Positions 27,089-36,150 of a DNA stretch of 64,000 nt are shown in pieces. The notes beneath the pieces were generated by a model. It saw only the letters and a program-made list of their open reading frames with translations. It searched no databases and had not been told where the DNA came from. The translations under genes and the position numbers were made by a program. How positions within the stretch are numbered: position 1 is the first letter of the stretch; each line of letters opens with the position of its first letter. This DNA comes from JBEEOW01 sp041191405 (GTDB taxonomy: Bacteria; Bacteroidota; Bacteroidia; Cytophagales; UBA9547): contig JBEEOW010000019.1 of the NCBI GenBank assembly GCA_041191405.1, forward strand, positions 1 to 64,000, in the 5' to 3' direction.

Positions 27089-29047
27089 TTAATGGTTGGT
27101 TCTAGTTAAATGACATTCGCCAATAGGACGAATTAATAGAGGAACCTTTTCAACTGTTACCAAACTTGTATCTAAACCAAACCATTTAATTTCTGGTGTA
27201 GTAAAGTGTTTCAAGAAGAAATATCCATCCATTACTAATTGTTCAAGTACTGGTAAATCGTTTTCGTAAGAAAGGTATTTTTCCATTACAATAAACTTAA
27301 AGTCGCCATTTATATTTTGGCGTGACAATGAAGCATATCTACTTGTAATGTTTACTTCTTTATTTTTAACCAATTCTTCAACAATATTTCTAAAGTATAA
27401 ATTGATTCTTTGTTCAACCCTAAAACCAAGTCTTAAAGTAACTTTAATAATATCGTCTTTTGATAAAAAGTCAACTTTATATTCCATAGTGTAAGGTTGA
27501 TCTGTAATATCAACGTGTACAAACCAATAAATATCAGCACGTTTGGGTTGTTTATAGAAAATTGAATACATGATTTTAGATTCAATTTGAGTAGGACGTT
27601 CAGATGAAGTCATAAACACCAAATTAGTAGCATATTTTGTAATGGTTTCGTCGTTACTTAACTCTTCAAGAGGAGCAATGTAATCGTTCAATGAAACAAA
27701 CTCTGTTAAACGATTTTTAATTTTTGAAGCTTTTAGCCAAACATACATTACAGAAATAATTGCTAAACCAATAATTAAAGTAATATAACCACCATCGAAA
27801 AATTTAGTTAAGTTGGCTACCAAGAAGCCCATTTCTAGTGAAATATAAACTACATTGAAAGCTACTAACCAAAGCCAATGTACTTTTTTGAGTAATAAAT
27901 AATTACCCATTAAAAGTGTTGTCATTAACATGGTGATGGTAATAGATAAACCGTAAGCGGCTTCCATTTTTGCTGATTCCCTAAAATAAAGTACTACGCC
28001 TATACATCCAATCCAAAGTAAAAAGTTGATACTTGGAATATATAATTGACCTTTAGAGTCAGATGGGTAAACCAAACGAAGTTTTGGCCAAAAGTTAAGT
28101 CTAATTGCTTCTGATACAAGCGTAAATGCACCTGATATTAAAGCTTGTGAAGCAATGATTGCCGCAGCAGTAGCTATAACAATACCAGTTAGCAAGAACC
28201 AGTCAGGCATTATTTTGTAAAATGGATTTGCATGTAATTCAGTACCTACTTTAGTTAATAACCATGCACCTTGTCCGAAATAGTTTAGAATTAAACTTGC
28301 TTTTACAAATATCCAACTCATACGGATATTTTCCTTACCGCAGTGCCCTAAATCAGAATACAATGCCTCAGCACCTGTAGTACAAAGGAATACTGCACCT
28401 AATAACCAGAAACCTTGAGGGTAATTAACCAATAAGTTGTAAGCATAATATGGATTTAATGCTTTTATAACCGAAGGATTATAGATTAATTGAGAAACAC
28501 CTAAAACTGCCAACATAGAGAACCAAATAAACATAATTGGTCCGAATGCAACTCCAACAGCTTTAGTACCAAAACGTTGGAAAGCAAATATTAAAGTAAT
28601 AATTGCAATAACTATTGGAATTATATACTCATGAATACTTGGATTGATTATCAATAAACCTTCAATTGCAGAGGAAACAGAAATAGGCGGAGTAATAATT
28701 CCGTCGGCGAGTAGGGCACTACCACCAATGATGGCAGGAATAGTTAACCATTTGATTTTGCGACGAATTAATGCGAAAAGTGAGAAAATTCCACCCTCAC
28801 CATTATTGTCGGCTTGAAGCGTGAGCACTACATACTTCAATGTAGTTTGTAAAGTAAGCGTCCAGAATATACACGACAAAGCGCCTAAAACTAGGGCTTC
28901 ATTAACTACAGTGTTGTGTCCGTGTTCGAGGATTGCTTTTAGCACATAAAGCGGAGAAGTACCAATATCTCCATAAATGATTCCTAGTGTGACCAATATC
29001 CCACCCGCAGTGAGTTTGTGGTGACCGTGCTTTTGTTTGTGGTTCAT
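27089..29047 (-). CDS. kup: Kup potassium uptake protein
   Basis: 652 residues. About 12 membrane helices in the first 440, then a soluble C-terminal domain of about 200 residues, the usual KUP/HAK/KT layout. The family signature GDIGTSPLY is at 26-34. Proton-coupled potassium import through the inner membrane. The 293-base upstream region has no clear promoter box that I can assign. There is no c-di-AMP riboswitch that I can recognise. Probably monocistronic. Confidence 0.95.
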   Translation of the reverse strand: MNHKQKHGHHKLTAGGILVTLGIIYGDIGTSPLYVLKAILEHGHNTVVNEALVLGALSCIFWTLTLQTTLKYVVLTLQADNNGEGGIFSLFALIRRKIKWLTIPAIIGGSALLADGIITPPISVSSAIEGLLIINPSIHEYIIPIVIAIITLIFAFQRFGTKAVGVAFGPIMFIWFSMLAVLGVSQLIYNPSVIKALNPYYAYNLLVNYPQGFWLLGAVFLCTTGAEALYSDLGHCGKENIRMSWIFVKASLILNYFGQGAWLLTKVGTELHANPFYKIMPDWFLLTGIVIATAAAIIASQALISGAFTLVSEAIRLNFWPKLRLVYPSDSKGQLYIPSINFLLWIGCIGVVLYFRESAKMEAAYGLSITITMLMTTLLMGNYLLLKKVHWLWLVAFNVVYISLEMGFLVANLTKFFDGGYITLIIGLAIISVMYVWLKASKIKNRLTEFVSLNDYIAPLEELSNDETITKYATNLVFMTSSERPTQIESKIMYSIFYKQPKRADIYWFVHVDITDQPYTMEYKVDFLSKDDIIKVTLRLGFRVEQRINLYFRNIVEELVKNKEVNITSRYASLSRQNINGDFKFIVMEKYLSYENDLPVLEQLVMDGYFFLKHFTTPEIKWFGLDTSLVTVEKVPLLIRPIGECHLTRTNH

Positions 29048-29222
29048 CAGCTTAGCTGTTTTAAAATCGCTTGCGAAGGTATAAAATTTTGAAATAAAAA
29101 CACTTTTCTTAACACTAAAATAATGTGCTTTGCGTTAGTTGAATTTATGAATAATTTTAAAATCTTTTTTTGTATTGATTTGCAGAGTGTTAAGTTTTCT
29201 TTTAGAGGTTTGTACATTTTTT

Positions 29223-29330
29223 AAATACTTAATTTAGAATCTTGTTAAATAAGTATTTGTACAATTTTAAGCAAAATTGGTGCAATAATTGAATCACAAA
29301 TCTTCTCTATTTTGTTAATAGAGAAGATTT
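29223..29330. terminator. Intergenic hairpins between kup and the anti-sigma-like gene
   Basis: Two inverted repeats: an AT-rich one at 29223-29258 and a 14-bp stem at 29298-29311 with 29317-29330. The second lies 11 bases past the minus-strand stop at 29341 and probably ends that transcript. TTTGTACA occurs twice (29209-29216 and 29256-29263). The rest of the 293-base gap shows nothing further. Confidence 0.55.
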
Positions 29331-29340
29331 TTAGTTGTTT

Positions 29341-30486
29341 TTAATATGATATTGTAATACTACCTTTTTGAACTAGATTGTCGTTTTTGAAGATGTTTAC
29401 AAAGTAAATTCCAGGAACTAATTCTTGGTTGTTGTTATCAGTACCTGCCCATGTAAAGTTTTCGCCGTTGTTTAATTGGTTGTTTTGGTAAACCACTTTA
29501 TCCATTTTATCGGTGATTATAATTTTATCTCCAATTCCTGCACTTAGTGTCCATTTTTCATTGATAGATAGTTTTAACACTTCCTTAATTTCGCACAAAG
29601 TATAATTTACTTTTATATTTTTAGAGGCTGAAACACATCCATTCGCATCTTTTATTTTTATTTGGTAAATGCCTGAATCTAAATCAGTAATGTAAATATT
29701 ACTCAACGCTTTTCTTTCATTGACAAACAAACTATATGTTGAAGTATTTAATCCTTTTACTTCTTCAATTGCAATATTTCCATCTTTGTTAGTTCCACAA
29801 GTTGATTTACTAAATGCTTCAAAATCTAGATTTATTCCGTTACATGGGTTAGTTTTAACACTTTGTTGCTGATTAACAGATGGTTTTGAATTAACATTTA
29901 ACGATTGTCTATTTTGACTTCCAGTTGCTTGCGTATTTGTAGGTGTTGAAACAGTTTGATTGTTGGTTGGAATTGTTGGTGTTGAAACTAACAACAAATT
30001 ATCAATCACTTTTGATTCAAGTGTATGATTGGTTTTAGTTTTTGAAGTTTTTGATTTTTCAATACTTACTTCTTTATTATCAGTATTTTGTACTGTATCA
30101 TTTGAAGTAGAAATCGAATTATTCAAAACTGTATTTTCAGTTTTATTTTCAATTGGTTTGTTTTCAATTTTCTCATTTTTTGAAGATGAAAAATAATACA
30201 CACCAGCAATTACACCTGAAATTAAGATAATTGCAGCAATAATTGCATAGGTTTTAAAGCGGTATTGCTTTGCAAGTTCTTGCTCATGAAACTGTCCAAT
30301 TTGTTCGTGTAAATTAAGTAGCTGTGCTTCAATAATTAGTTTTGAACTTAATTGATAATGTTCAAATTCCTCTTTAAATGAAGCATCGTTTTTAAGCTGT
30401 TGCTCAAAAACATCACGTTCGGCAGCAGAAAGCTCATTATTTTCGTATTTGCCAAACAGTTCGAGTATTTCTATGTTATTGTTCAC
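29341..30486 (-). CDS. Anti-sigma-like transmembrane protein with SprB-like repeat and CHU_C/FlgD-like tail
   Basis: 381 residues, four parts. 1-77: a helical cytoplasmic region rich in Glu and Lys (ELSAAERDVFEQQLKNDASF), like anti-sigma N-termini. 78-99: one membrane helix. 100-213: a polar Asn/Thr/Ser/Lys linker. 214-296: an SprB-repeat-like domain (CGTNKDGNIAI, SGIYQIKIKDANGC). 300-381: a terminal domain with WAGTDNNNQELVPGIYF, as in CHU_C or FlgD-type Ig folds. Its start overlaps the ECF sigma gene by 11 bases, so I infer that it restrains that sigma factor. The outer part resembles T9SS surface proteins, not an ordinary periplasmic anti-sigma. Confidence 0.85.
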   Translation of the reverse strand: MNNNIEILELFGKYENNELSAAERDVFEQQLKNDASFKEEFEHYQLSSKLIIEAQLLNLHEQIGQFHEQELAKQYRFKTYAIIAAIILISGVIAGVYYFSSSKNEKIENKPIENKTENTVLNNSISTSNDTVQNTDNKEVSIEKSKTSKTKTNHTLESKVIDNLLLVSTPTIPTNNQTVSTPTNTQATGSQNRQSLNVNSKPSVNQQQSVKTNPCNGINLDFEAFSKSTCGTNKDGNIAIEEVKGLNTSTYSLFVNERKALSNIYITDLDSGIYQIKIKDANGCVSASKNIKVNYTLCEIKEVLKLSINEKWTLSAGIGDKIIITDKMDKVVYQNNQLNNGENFTWAGTDNNNQELVPGIYFVNIFKNDNLVQKGSITISY

Positions 30487-31051
30487 TGAGAATTTCTTTT
30501 AGTTGAACATTATCTTTAAACTTATCCATGAGTTTTTTTCTGCATTTGTAATGTTGTGTTTTTGCAGAATCTTCGTTGCTAAAGTGCATATCTTCAGCAA
30601 TTTCTTTCATACTCATTTTATTGTAAATTACTCTAATCAATATTTCTTTGCAAGTTTCGCCAATTGACGACATAACTGCATTAATGATTGATGCTTTTTC
30701 TTTATTTAGAATACTTGATGATTCTTCAACTGAAATATCATAATCCAAAATTTCTTCTTTAAATTGGATTCTACTATCTCTCTTATGTTTGTTTATCCAA
30801 AATTTTTGTGCAACACCCATGATAAATGCTCCAATTTGAAGATTATCTTGGTATCTGTTTTCTAAAACAACCCTGTATAAAGCTACAATGGTATCTTGAA
30901 AAACATCTTTTGCATCATCTTTTGAACCGCTTCTGTTAAGAATCATGCGTTGAACTTTAGAGAAATATGCTTTATACAAGTATTGAAAAGACTTGTTGGC
31001 ATCTCCGGCTCTGATTAATAGGGGAATTTCTTTCTCGTTCATAACAAACAT
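30476..31051 (-). CDS. ECF-type RNA polymerase sigma factor
   Basis: 191 residues (188 if the second ATG at 31042 is used). Region 2 is visible in AFIMGVAQKFWINKHKR and DAKDVFQDTIVALYR, and region 4 as MSMKEIAEDMHFSNEDSAKTQHYKCRK. There is no region 1.1 or 3, as expected for ECF. It directs polymerase to a dedicated promoter set. A GGTTAC-N17-GGTAA site lies just upstream on its own strand, so autoregulation is likely. The -10 box ends only 12 bases before 31051, which favours 31042 as start. The overlapping downstream gene is its probable anti-sigma. Confidence 0.92.
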   Translation of the reverse strand: MFVMNEKEIPLLIRAGDANKSFQYLYKAYFSKVQRMILNRSGSKDDAKDVFQDTIVALYRVVLENRYQDNLQIGAFIMGVAQKFWINKHKRDSRIQFKEEILDYDISVEESSSILNKEKASIINAVMSSIGETCKEILIRVIYNKMSMKEIAEDMHFSNEDSAKTQHYKCRKKLMDKFKDNVQLKEILSEQ

Positions 31052-31063
31052 GCTCGCTTACCT

Positions 31064-31091
31064 TTACCAATTATCTAAAATATAAGTAACC
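31064..31091 (-). promoter_or_regulatory. Candidate ECF promoter of the sigma gene
   Basis: On the minus strand: GGTTAC (31091-31086), 17 bases, GGTAA (31068-31064). Identical hexamer, pentamer and spacing occur at 33263 and 36117. Confidence 0.7.
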
Positions 31092-31146
31092 TATGAAGAA
31101 GTATTTTTTTATAAAAAGATTTATACTTACTTTGTATTAGCTAATT

Positions 31147-32007
31147 ATGAAAAAACTAATCACACTGTTCGGTTTTATTTTTCTGTACGTAAATACGTGG
31201 GCACAAGTTAATTTACCCGAAATCTTTTTCGTGAATTATCAGCAACATTATGCCCCAATAAATCCTGCTCATTTAGGATTTTCAGAATCAAAATCAGTTG
31301 ACTTAAGATACGCTAGTTATAACGGAGCCAAAAAAGTATTAAAATCAATGTATGCCGACGTTGTATTTAATCCTATTGATTCTCTGAGAATTAGGTCTGG
31401 TTTGCAAGCTTATGCTTTTCATGAAGGTGAATTTATTCAATACAATAATATTAAATGGTTAAACTCATATTCAGTTACTAATCAGCGAGATTTTAAATTG
31501 GCTTTTGCTTTGGGTTTGGGGGCTGTTAATTATTCGTATGTAAATAATGTGGAGCAAGCCAGCGATTGGGGATTTGATATGGATGCAGGTTTGTGGCTTG
31601 AATATAAAAAATGGAATGTGGGTTTATCTGGTAAACATATTTTACCAACTATTTTAAAGCCAATTGAAACTACTTTTAAATTGAATCAAATGGCTCATTT
31701 TATTGTTCGATACAAGTTGATTAATACATTAAATACAAGTCTTGAAACATCGGTGCATTATGTATATAACTCTCAAGTATTCATGGATTTGCCATTGAGT
31801 TTGTACAATCACTTAGTATATAAAAAAACATTGGTAGGAATCTGTAATGTAAATGGGTTATCCTTGCTGACAATAGGAGTGGGTTTTCAAGAAAATAAGC
31901 AATATCATTTGCCATTTTCATTGAATATTGCCTTTCAGCAAAAATTAAATGATAAAACTATTACACCAAATAATAGATACGAAATTGGACTACATAAAAA
32001 ATTTTAA
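31147..32007 (+). CDS. PorP/SprF-like outer-membrane protein
   Basis: 286 residues: signal peptide ending in TWAQ, then FFVNYQQHYAPINPAHLGFS, which matches the PorP/SprF opening (QY..NPA..G). Beta strands alternate to the end (NRYEIGLHKKF). It is shorter than the 371-residue paralogue at 14921. It is divergent from the ECF sigma factor and one base before a gene for a protein with a CHU_C/FlgD-like tail. Since SprF-type proteins pair with CHU_C cargo, it may hold the tail of the anti-sigma-like protein, the next protein, or both. This is inference from context. Confidence 0.82.
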   Translation: MKKLITLFGFIFLYVNTWAQVNLPEIFFVNYQQHYAPINPAHLGFSESKSVDLRYASYNGAKKVLKSMYADVVFNPIDSLRIRSGLQAYAFHEGEFIQYNNIKWLNSYSVTNQRDFKLAFALGLGAVNYSYVNNVEQASDWGFDMDAGLWLEYKKWNVGLSGKHILPTILKPIETTFKLNQMAHFIVRYKLINTLNTSLETSVHYVYNSQVFMDLPLSLYNHLVYKKTLVGICNVNGLSLLTIGVGFQENKQYHLPFSLNIAFQQKLNDKTITPNNRYEIGLHKKF

Positions 32008-32008
32008 T

Positions 32009-33178
32009 ATGAAAAGGTTACTTTTGTGCGATCTAAAAGGTATAGAACTAAAAAGCATATTTATGTTTAGAATATTTTGCATATCACTGGTTGTATTCTT
32101 GAAAATTTCAAGCGCTTATGCTTTAGACTATACCGTACTTAATCGCTACAAAAACCAAAAAGTGATTTGGGCATTTGTACCTGCAAGTAGTATTTCTAAG
32201 GTGGTTATTAATAGTAATACAACTTTAAATTTCCCAACTCAAAATCCATATTTGATTGCTTATTTTAAAATGGATCCATCGGGAACATTGATAAATGTAG
32301 GTCAAGGAATATATAAACCAAATGCTAAAACTATCATTCCTTTAAAAAATGATAATACCGGAAATACAGGATATTTACCTAATGAACGTTACGTAACTTT
32401 AATTAAAGATACTGTTACTCAAAAAACTTATGCAATTGAATTTAATTATAAGGAAAATAAAAATTTTTATTCAAAAAATGATTCTTCGGAGATTACTTCA
32501 ATAAAATTAGCGGCTTGGAATAATTTCCCAAAGGATACAATTTCAGTTTGCAGGAATGTAGGTCAAAATTTAAGTTATACCCCAATTTATGGATTAGGTT
32601 ATCAATTAGTACTTTATAACCCAATAAAGGCCGATACCAATACAAATGTTATTTATACAGATACTTTGTCGGTAGGGAAATATAGGGCAACAATATTATA
32701 TTTTGCTGCTTCCTATTTACTTGATACATTAAATTTTAAAGTAATTGATAAACCTTCAGTCAATACAAAAACAGAAGTAAATATTTGTGAGGGAGATTAT
32801 TATAGTGTAAAAAGTCCGAGTATAGACTATGTGTTAAATGATAAAAATAATAATGGATTAACATTAAATAAGGCGGGAGAATATTTTTATGAATTAAATT
32901 ATAAAGGTTATTGCCCAGTAAAAGATACAATTGTTGTTAGCCTGAAAAATTGTGCAGACAATAAAAATATTATAAGCCCTAATAGAAATACAAAAGTTAG
33001 TTTTAAAGAAAATGGAACTGTTAAAATATTTAATAAATATGACCAATTGATAACAACTTTATCAGCTCCAGTAGAGTGGGATGGAACTGATTCAAATGGT
33101 AATTTATTAGCACCAGGTGTTTACTTTGCTGTGTATGAAAATGATAATAATGCTATTGCATTAACTATTTTGCATTGA
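32009..33178 (+). CDS. Secreted Ig-like protein with CHU_C/FlgD-like tail
   Basis: 389 residues from the ATG at 32009, which follows the previous stop by one base (TAATATG). An internal ATG at 32063 would give a more standard signal peptide (MFRIFCISLVVFLKISSAYA), so the true start is uncertain. The mature part has beta-sandwich-like segments with paired Cys (SVCRNVG, NICEGDYYS, GYCPVKD, LKNCADN) and ends with VEWDGTDSNGNLLAPGVYF, the same tail motif as in the anti-sigma-like protein across the divergent promoter. Probably a surface partner of the PorP/SprF-like barrel. No enzyme motif. Ends with a terminator. Confidence 0.8.
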   Translation: MKRLLLCDLKGIELKSIFMFRIFCISLVVFLKISSAYALDYTVLNRYKNQKVIWAFVPASSISKVVINSNTTLNFPTQNPYLIAYFKMDPSGTLINVGQGIYKPNAKTIIPLKNDNTGNTGYLPNERYVTLIKDTVTQKTYAIEFNYKENKNFYSKNDSSEITSIKLAAWNNFPKDTISVCRNVGQNLSYTPIYGLGYQLVLYNPIKADTNTNVIYTDTLSVGKYRATILYFAASYLLDTLNFKVIDKPSVNTKTEVNICEGDYYSVKSPSIDYVLNDKNNNGLTLNKAGEYFYELNYKGYCPVKDTIVVSLKNCADNKNIISPNRNTKVSFKENGTVKIFNKYDQLITTLSAPVEWDGTDSNGNLLAPGVYFAVYENDNNAIALTILH

Positions 33179-33203
33179 TAATTGATTGATATATAGATTG
33201 TTT

Positions 33204-33238
33204 AAAGCCATTACCTAAAGTGATGGCTTTTGTTTTTT
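33204..33238 (+). terminator. Terminator after the porP/sprF-like unit
   Basis: A 10-bp stem (33204-33213 with 33221-33230, one wobble), loop CCTAAAG, then a T-rich tail. It isolates the following subtilase gene as a separate unit. Confidence 0.82.
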
Positions 33239-33262
33239 AATTAAAAAAAACTTTTACTTTAA

Positions 33263-33290
33263 GGTTACTTTTTAAAAAGTTGTTTGGTAA
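33263..33290 (+). promoter_or_regulatory. Candidate ECF promoter of the subtilase gene
   Basis: GGTTAC, 17 bases, GGTAA, 27 bases before the ATG. It also shares the preceding TTTAA and a following T-run with the site at 36117. Confidence 0.7.
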
Positions 33291-33317
33291 GGATGTATAA
33301 ACCAAACACCTTTAACC

Positions 33318-35993
33318 ATGAAAACAAATTACACATTCGCATCACGATTATTTGTTGTGTTTCTTGTATTGATTTCAAATATACTGCAAGCACAAAATTT
33401 AAAAGGTCAAAATCAACTAATTCCAAATATTGATAAATATAGGTTGATTATAAAAATCAATAAGGATTATATTGTTGATTTTGAAGCCAAAAAGCCTTTA
33501 TTGAAAAATGTAAACGCCAAACTTGCTCAAACTTTGGCTACGAATACATTACAAAAACTTAAGTTTTCTCAAGTATTTGATTATTCAACTGTTGAACGAA
33601 AATCCTTAAGAACTAATAGTGCTTCATTGCGAAGCAAAAAACAATTTAATAAATATGATTTTGTAGGTTTGGCATACATTGATAGTGCTGAGTTTTTACC
33701 CAAAGAAAAGGTGATTGAATTGGCAAATAACTTGGAATCATTGCCTTATGTTGAATATGTGGCACTAGAACCTGTAACAACAATTTTACCTCCAACTGTT
33801 ACTCCCGATTTTACATTATATCAATATTATCAAAAAGATACAGTTTCAGTAAAAGATAATATTATTGGAATAAATATAGAATATGCTTGGAGTAAAGGCA
33901 TTGCTGGGCAGGGAGTTAAAATTGCGGATATTGAGTGGGGATTTAATTATAACCACGAAGATTTAGTTTCTGAGAATTTTATAGAATTGGTTCGTACTAC
34001 AAATTTTTCAAGTGATGATCATGGAACTGCTGTAGCTGGAATTATGTATGCCAAGAAAAATAATTACGGTATGACAGGCAATGTACATGCTGCAGATAAA
34101 TTTTATGGTATATCTGAAATTCCGTTTGGAAGAGTATATGGAATTTCAAAAGGTTTAGAAGTACTCTCTGAAGGCGATGTTTTTGTATATGAAATGCAAG
34201 CAACTGGACCTACAGGAGCTTATATACCAGCGGATTACAATCAAGCGGTGTGGGATATCACCAAATCTGCAACTGAAGCAGGTATAGTTGTAGTTGCTGC
34301 GGCTGGTAATGGTGCCCAAAATTTAGATTTATTTCCTTTTAAAGCATATTTAGATAGGGGTGATAATGGGTCAATTATTGTGGGCGCAAGTACAAAAGTT
34401 GGTAGAAATAGAGCTGATTTTTCAACATACGGTTCGAGAGTAAACTTACAAGGATGGGGAGATTATTCTGTAGCTGCTACTGGTTATGGAGCTTTGTACA
34501 ATGGCGGACCAAATGCAACTTATACTTCAGGATTTTCGGGAACGTCGGCTGCTACGCCAATTGTAGCATCAGCAGTAGTGGCTGTACAATCGTATGCAAA
34601 AAATAAACTTGGCAGAATTTTATCACCAATTGAAATTAGAAATTTATTGGTGCAAACTGGTACACCGCAAGGAACAGGTGGAAATGTTGGACCATTGCCA
34701 AATGTAAAACGTGCAATTGAATTAATGGATATTTGGAATTTAGTACCAATTGTAAGTATTACTTCTCCAAATTCAAATCTTGTTTTTGATGATACATCTG
34801 CGATTACAATTTCGGCAAATGCAGTTGATAATGACGGTACTGTAAAAAAAGTAGAATTTTATGCTAATAATGTTTTAGTAGGAGCAGATAGTATATTTCC
34901 ATATTCAATAGTTTGGAATAATAATTACATCTATGGTAATGTGAAATTAGTAGCTAAGGCTTATGATAATTTAGGTGGAGTTAATAAATCAACAGCTATA
35001 AATGTGGTAATTAATTCGGTGTTGAATTTTAAACCAAGTGTAAAAATTACTAGTCCAACTTTAAATCAATTGTTTGATAATTTATTGAATATCAGTTTTA
35101 CTGTAAATGCAAGTGATAAAGATGGGCAAATAATTTTTGTTAAATATTTTGTAAATGGAAATCTAGTTTCAACAGTAAAAACAGCTCCATTTTCATTTAA
35201 TTACAATGAAACTACTCCTGATAAATATGTTTTGAAAGCTATTGCTTATGATAATGATTCAACATTTAATGCCGATAGTACTACATATTATATCCGTAAA
35301 AAAGTATTTTCAAGTAATTGTGGTGCAGCAATTTGGGAGGCAAATAAACAATATTGTGCAAATGAACTAGTTGCTTACAATAATAAAGTTTATAAATCTT
35401 CATGGTGTGGAAGTGGGGAAATTCCAGGTTCAAATCAATGGGGTTCATGGAAGTTTCAAAATGATTGTCAAGGAGATATTTATACCATTTTACCAACAAT
35501 AACAATTATAAATCCTATAGAAAATCAAGTATTTACAGAAATTGATACAGTTCAAATTAGCACCAATGCAAATGATGTAGATGGAAGTATAGCTAAAGTA
35601 AGTTTTTATGTTGATGAAATTTTAGTAGGCGAAAATACCAAATCTCCATTTGATTTTAAAGTAGCAAATTTAACCGTTGGTAAGCACAAAATAAAAGTTA
35701 TTGCAACAGATAACAATGGTGGCGTTTCTAAAGCAACCATTGTAACTATTGAAGTTGTGGGCGAACTTACAGCAATTGAAAATTCAACAAAAACAAATTT
35801 GAATCTTTATCCTAACCCAACAAGTGGGATAATTCAAATTTCACAAAATGTTGATAATGTTGAAGTTTACAATGTTTTAGGAAATAAGGAATTGTCAGTT
35901 TCAAATGTAAACACTATTGATTTAAGCAACTTAGAAAATGGAGTTTATCTAGTGAAAATTGCAAATACAGTTTATAAAGTAATAAAAGAATAA
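33318..35993 (+). CDS. Subtilisin-like S8 protease with Ig domains, chitin-binding-like module and T9SS CTD
   Basis: 891 residues. Signal peptide to about 26; an inhibitor-like propeptide region (about 30-160); a subtilase domain with Asp204 (KIADIEWG), His235 (DHGTAVAGI), Asn331 (AAGNGA) and Ser410 (SGTSAATPIV), so the triad is complete. Then Ig-like repeats at about 479-565, 575-655 and 728-815 (VDNDGTVKKVEFYANN type), with a Cys-framed CBM5/12-like module at 668-718 (AYNNKVYKSSWC). The tail (822-891, LNLYPNPTSG to GVYLVKI) is a type A T9SS CTD. It is a secreted, surface-attached protease. An ECF-type promoter match lies just upstream. Confidence 0.94.
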   Translation: MKTNYTFASRLFVVFLVLISNILQAQNLKGQNQLIPNIDKYRLIIKINKDYIVDFEAKKPLLKNVNAKLAQTLATNTLQKLKFSQVFDYSTVERKSLRTNSASLRSKKQFNKYDFVGLAYIDSAEFLPKEKVIELANNLESLPYVEYVALEPVTTILPPTVTPDFTLYQYYQKDTVSVKDNIIGINIEYAWSKGIAGQGVKIADIEWGFNYNHEDLVSENFIELVRTTNFSSDDHGTAVAGIMYAKKNNYGMTGNVHAADKFYGISEIPFGRVYGISKGLEVLSEGDVFVYEMQATGPTGAYIPADYNQAVWDITKSATEAGIVVVAAAGNGAQNLDLFPFKAYLDRGDNGSIIVGASTKVGRNRADFSTYGSRVNLQGWGDYSVAATGYGALYNGGPNATYTSGFSGTSAATPIVASAVVAVQSYAKNKLGRILSPIEIRNLLVQTGTPQGTGGNVGPLPNVKRAIELMDIWNLVPIVSITSPNSNLVFDDTSAITISANAVDNDGTVKKVEFYANNVLVGADSIFPYSIVWNNNYIYGNVKLVAKAYDNLGGVNKSTAINVVINSVLNFKPSVKITSPTLNQLFDNLLNISFTVNASDKDGQIIFVKYFVNGNLVSTVKTAPFSFNYNETTPDKYVLKAIAYDNDSTFNADSTTYYIRKKVFSSNCGAAIWEANKQYCANELVAYNNKVYKSSWCGSGEIPGSNQWGSWKFQNDCQGDIYTILPTITIINPIENQVFTEIDTVQISTNANDVDGSIAKVSFYVDEILVGENTKSPFDFKVANLTVGKHKIKVIATDNNGGVSKATIVTIEVVGELTAIENSTKTNLNLYPNPTSGIIQISQNVDNVEVYNVLGNKELSVSNVNTIDLSNLENGVYLVKIANTVYKVIKE

Positions 35994-36022
35994 AAAATAT
36001 TTTTTGGTGTGTAGATTATATT

Positions 36023-36056
36023 AGGATGTCAATATGGTAAATATTGGCATCCTTTT
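36023..36056 (+). terminator. Terminator after the subtilase gene
   Basis: A 13-bp stem (36023-36035 with 36041-36053, one wobble), GGTAA loop, T-run. Confidence 0.82.
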
Positions 36057-36116
36057 ATGCAACCATTTTATGTTTTATTTCGACTTAAAAATAAATTTAA
36101 AAAAAATAAAATTTAA

Positions 36117-36144
36117 GGTTACTTTTTTGCTAGTAAAAAGGTAA
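36117..36144 (+). promoter_or_regulatory. Orphan ECF-type promoter in a non-coding region
   Basis: GGTTAC, 17 bases, GGTAA, in the same spacing as before the sigma and subtilase genes. No open reading frame of credible length follows; two hairpins do. Confidence 0.65.
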
Positions 36145-36150
36145 TGTATA

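Noticed and set aside
29048..29340. Riboswitch upstream of kup
   Set aside because: The spacer is AT-rich with simple hairpins; I see no conserved core of a known potassium or c-di-AMP riboswitch.
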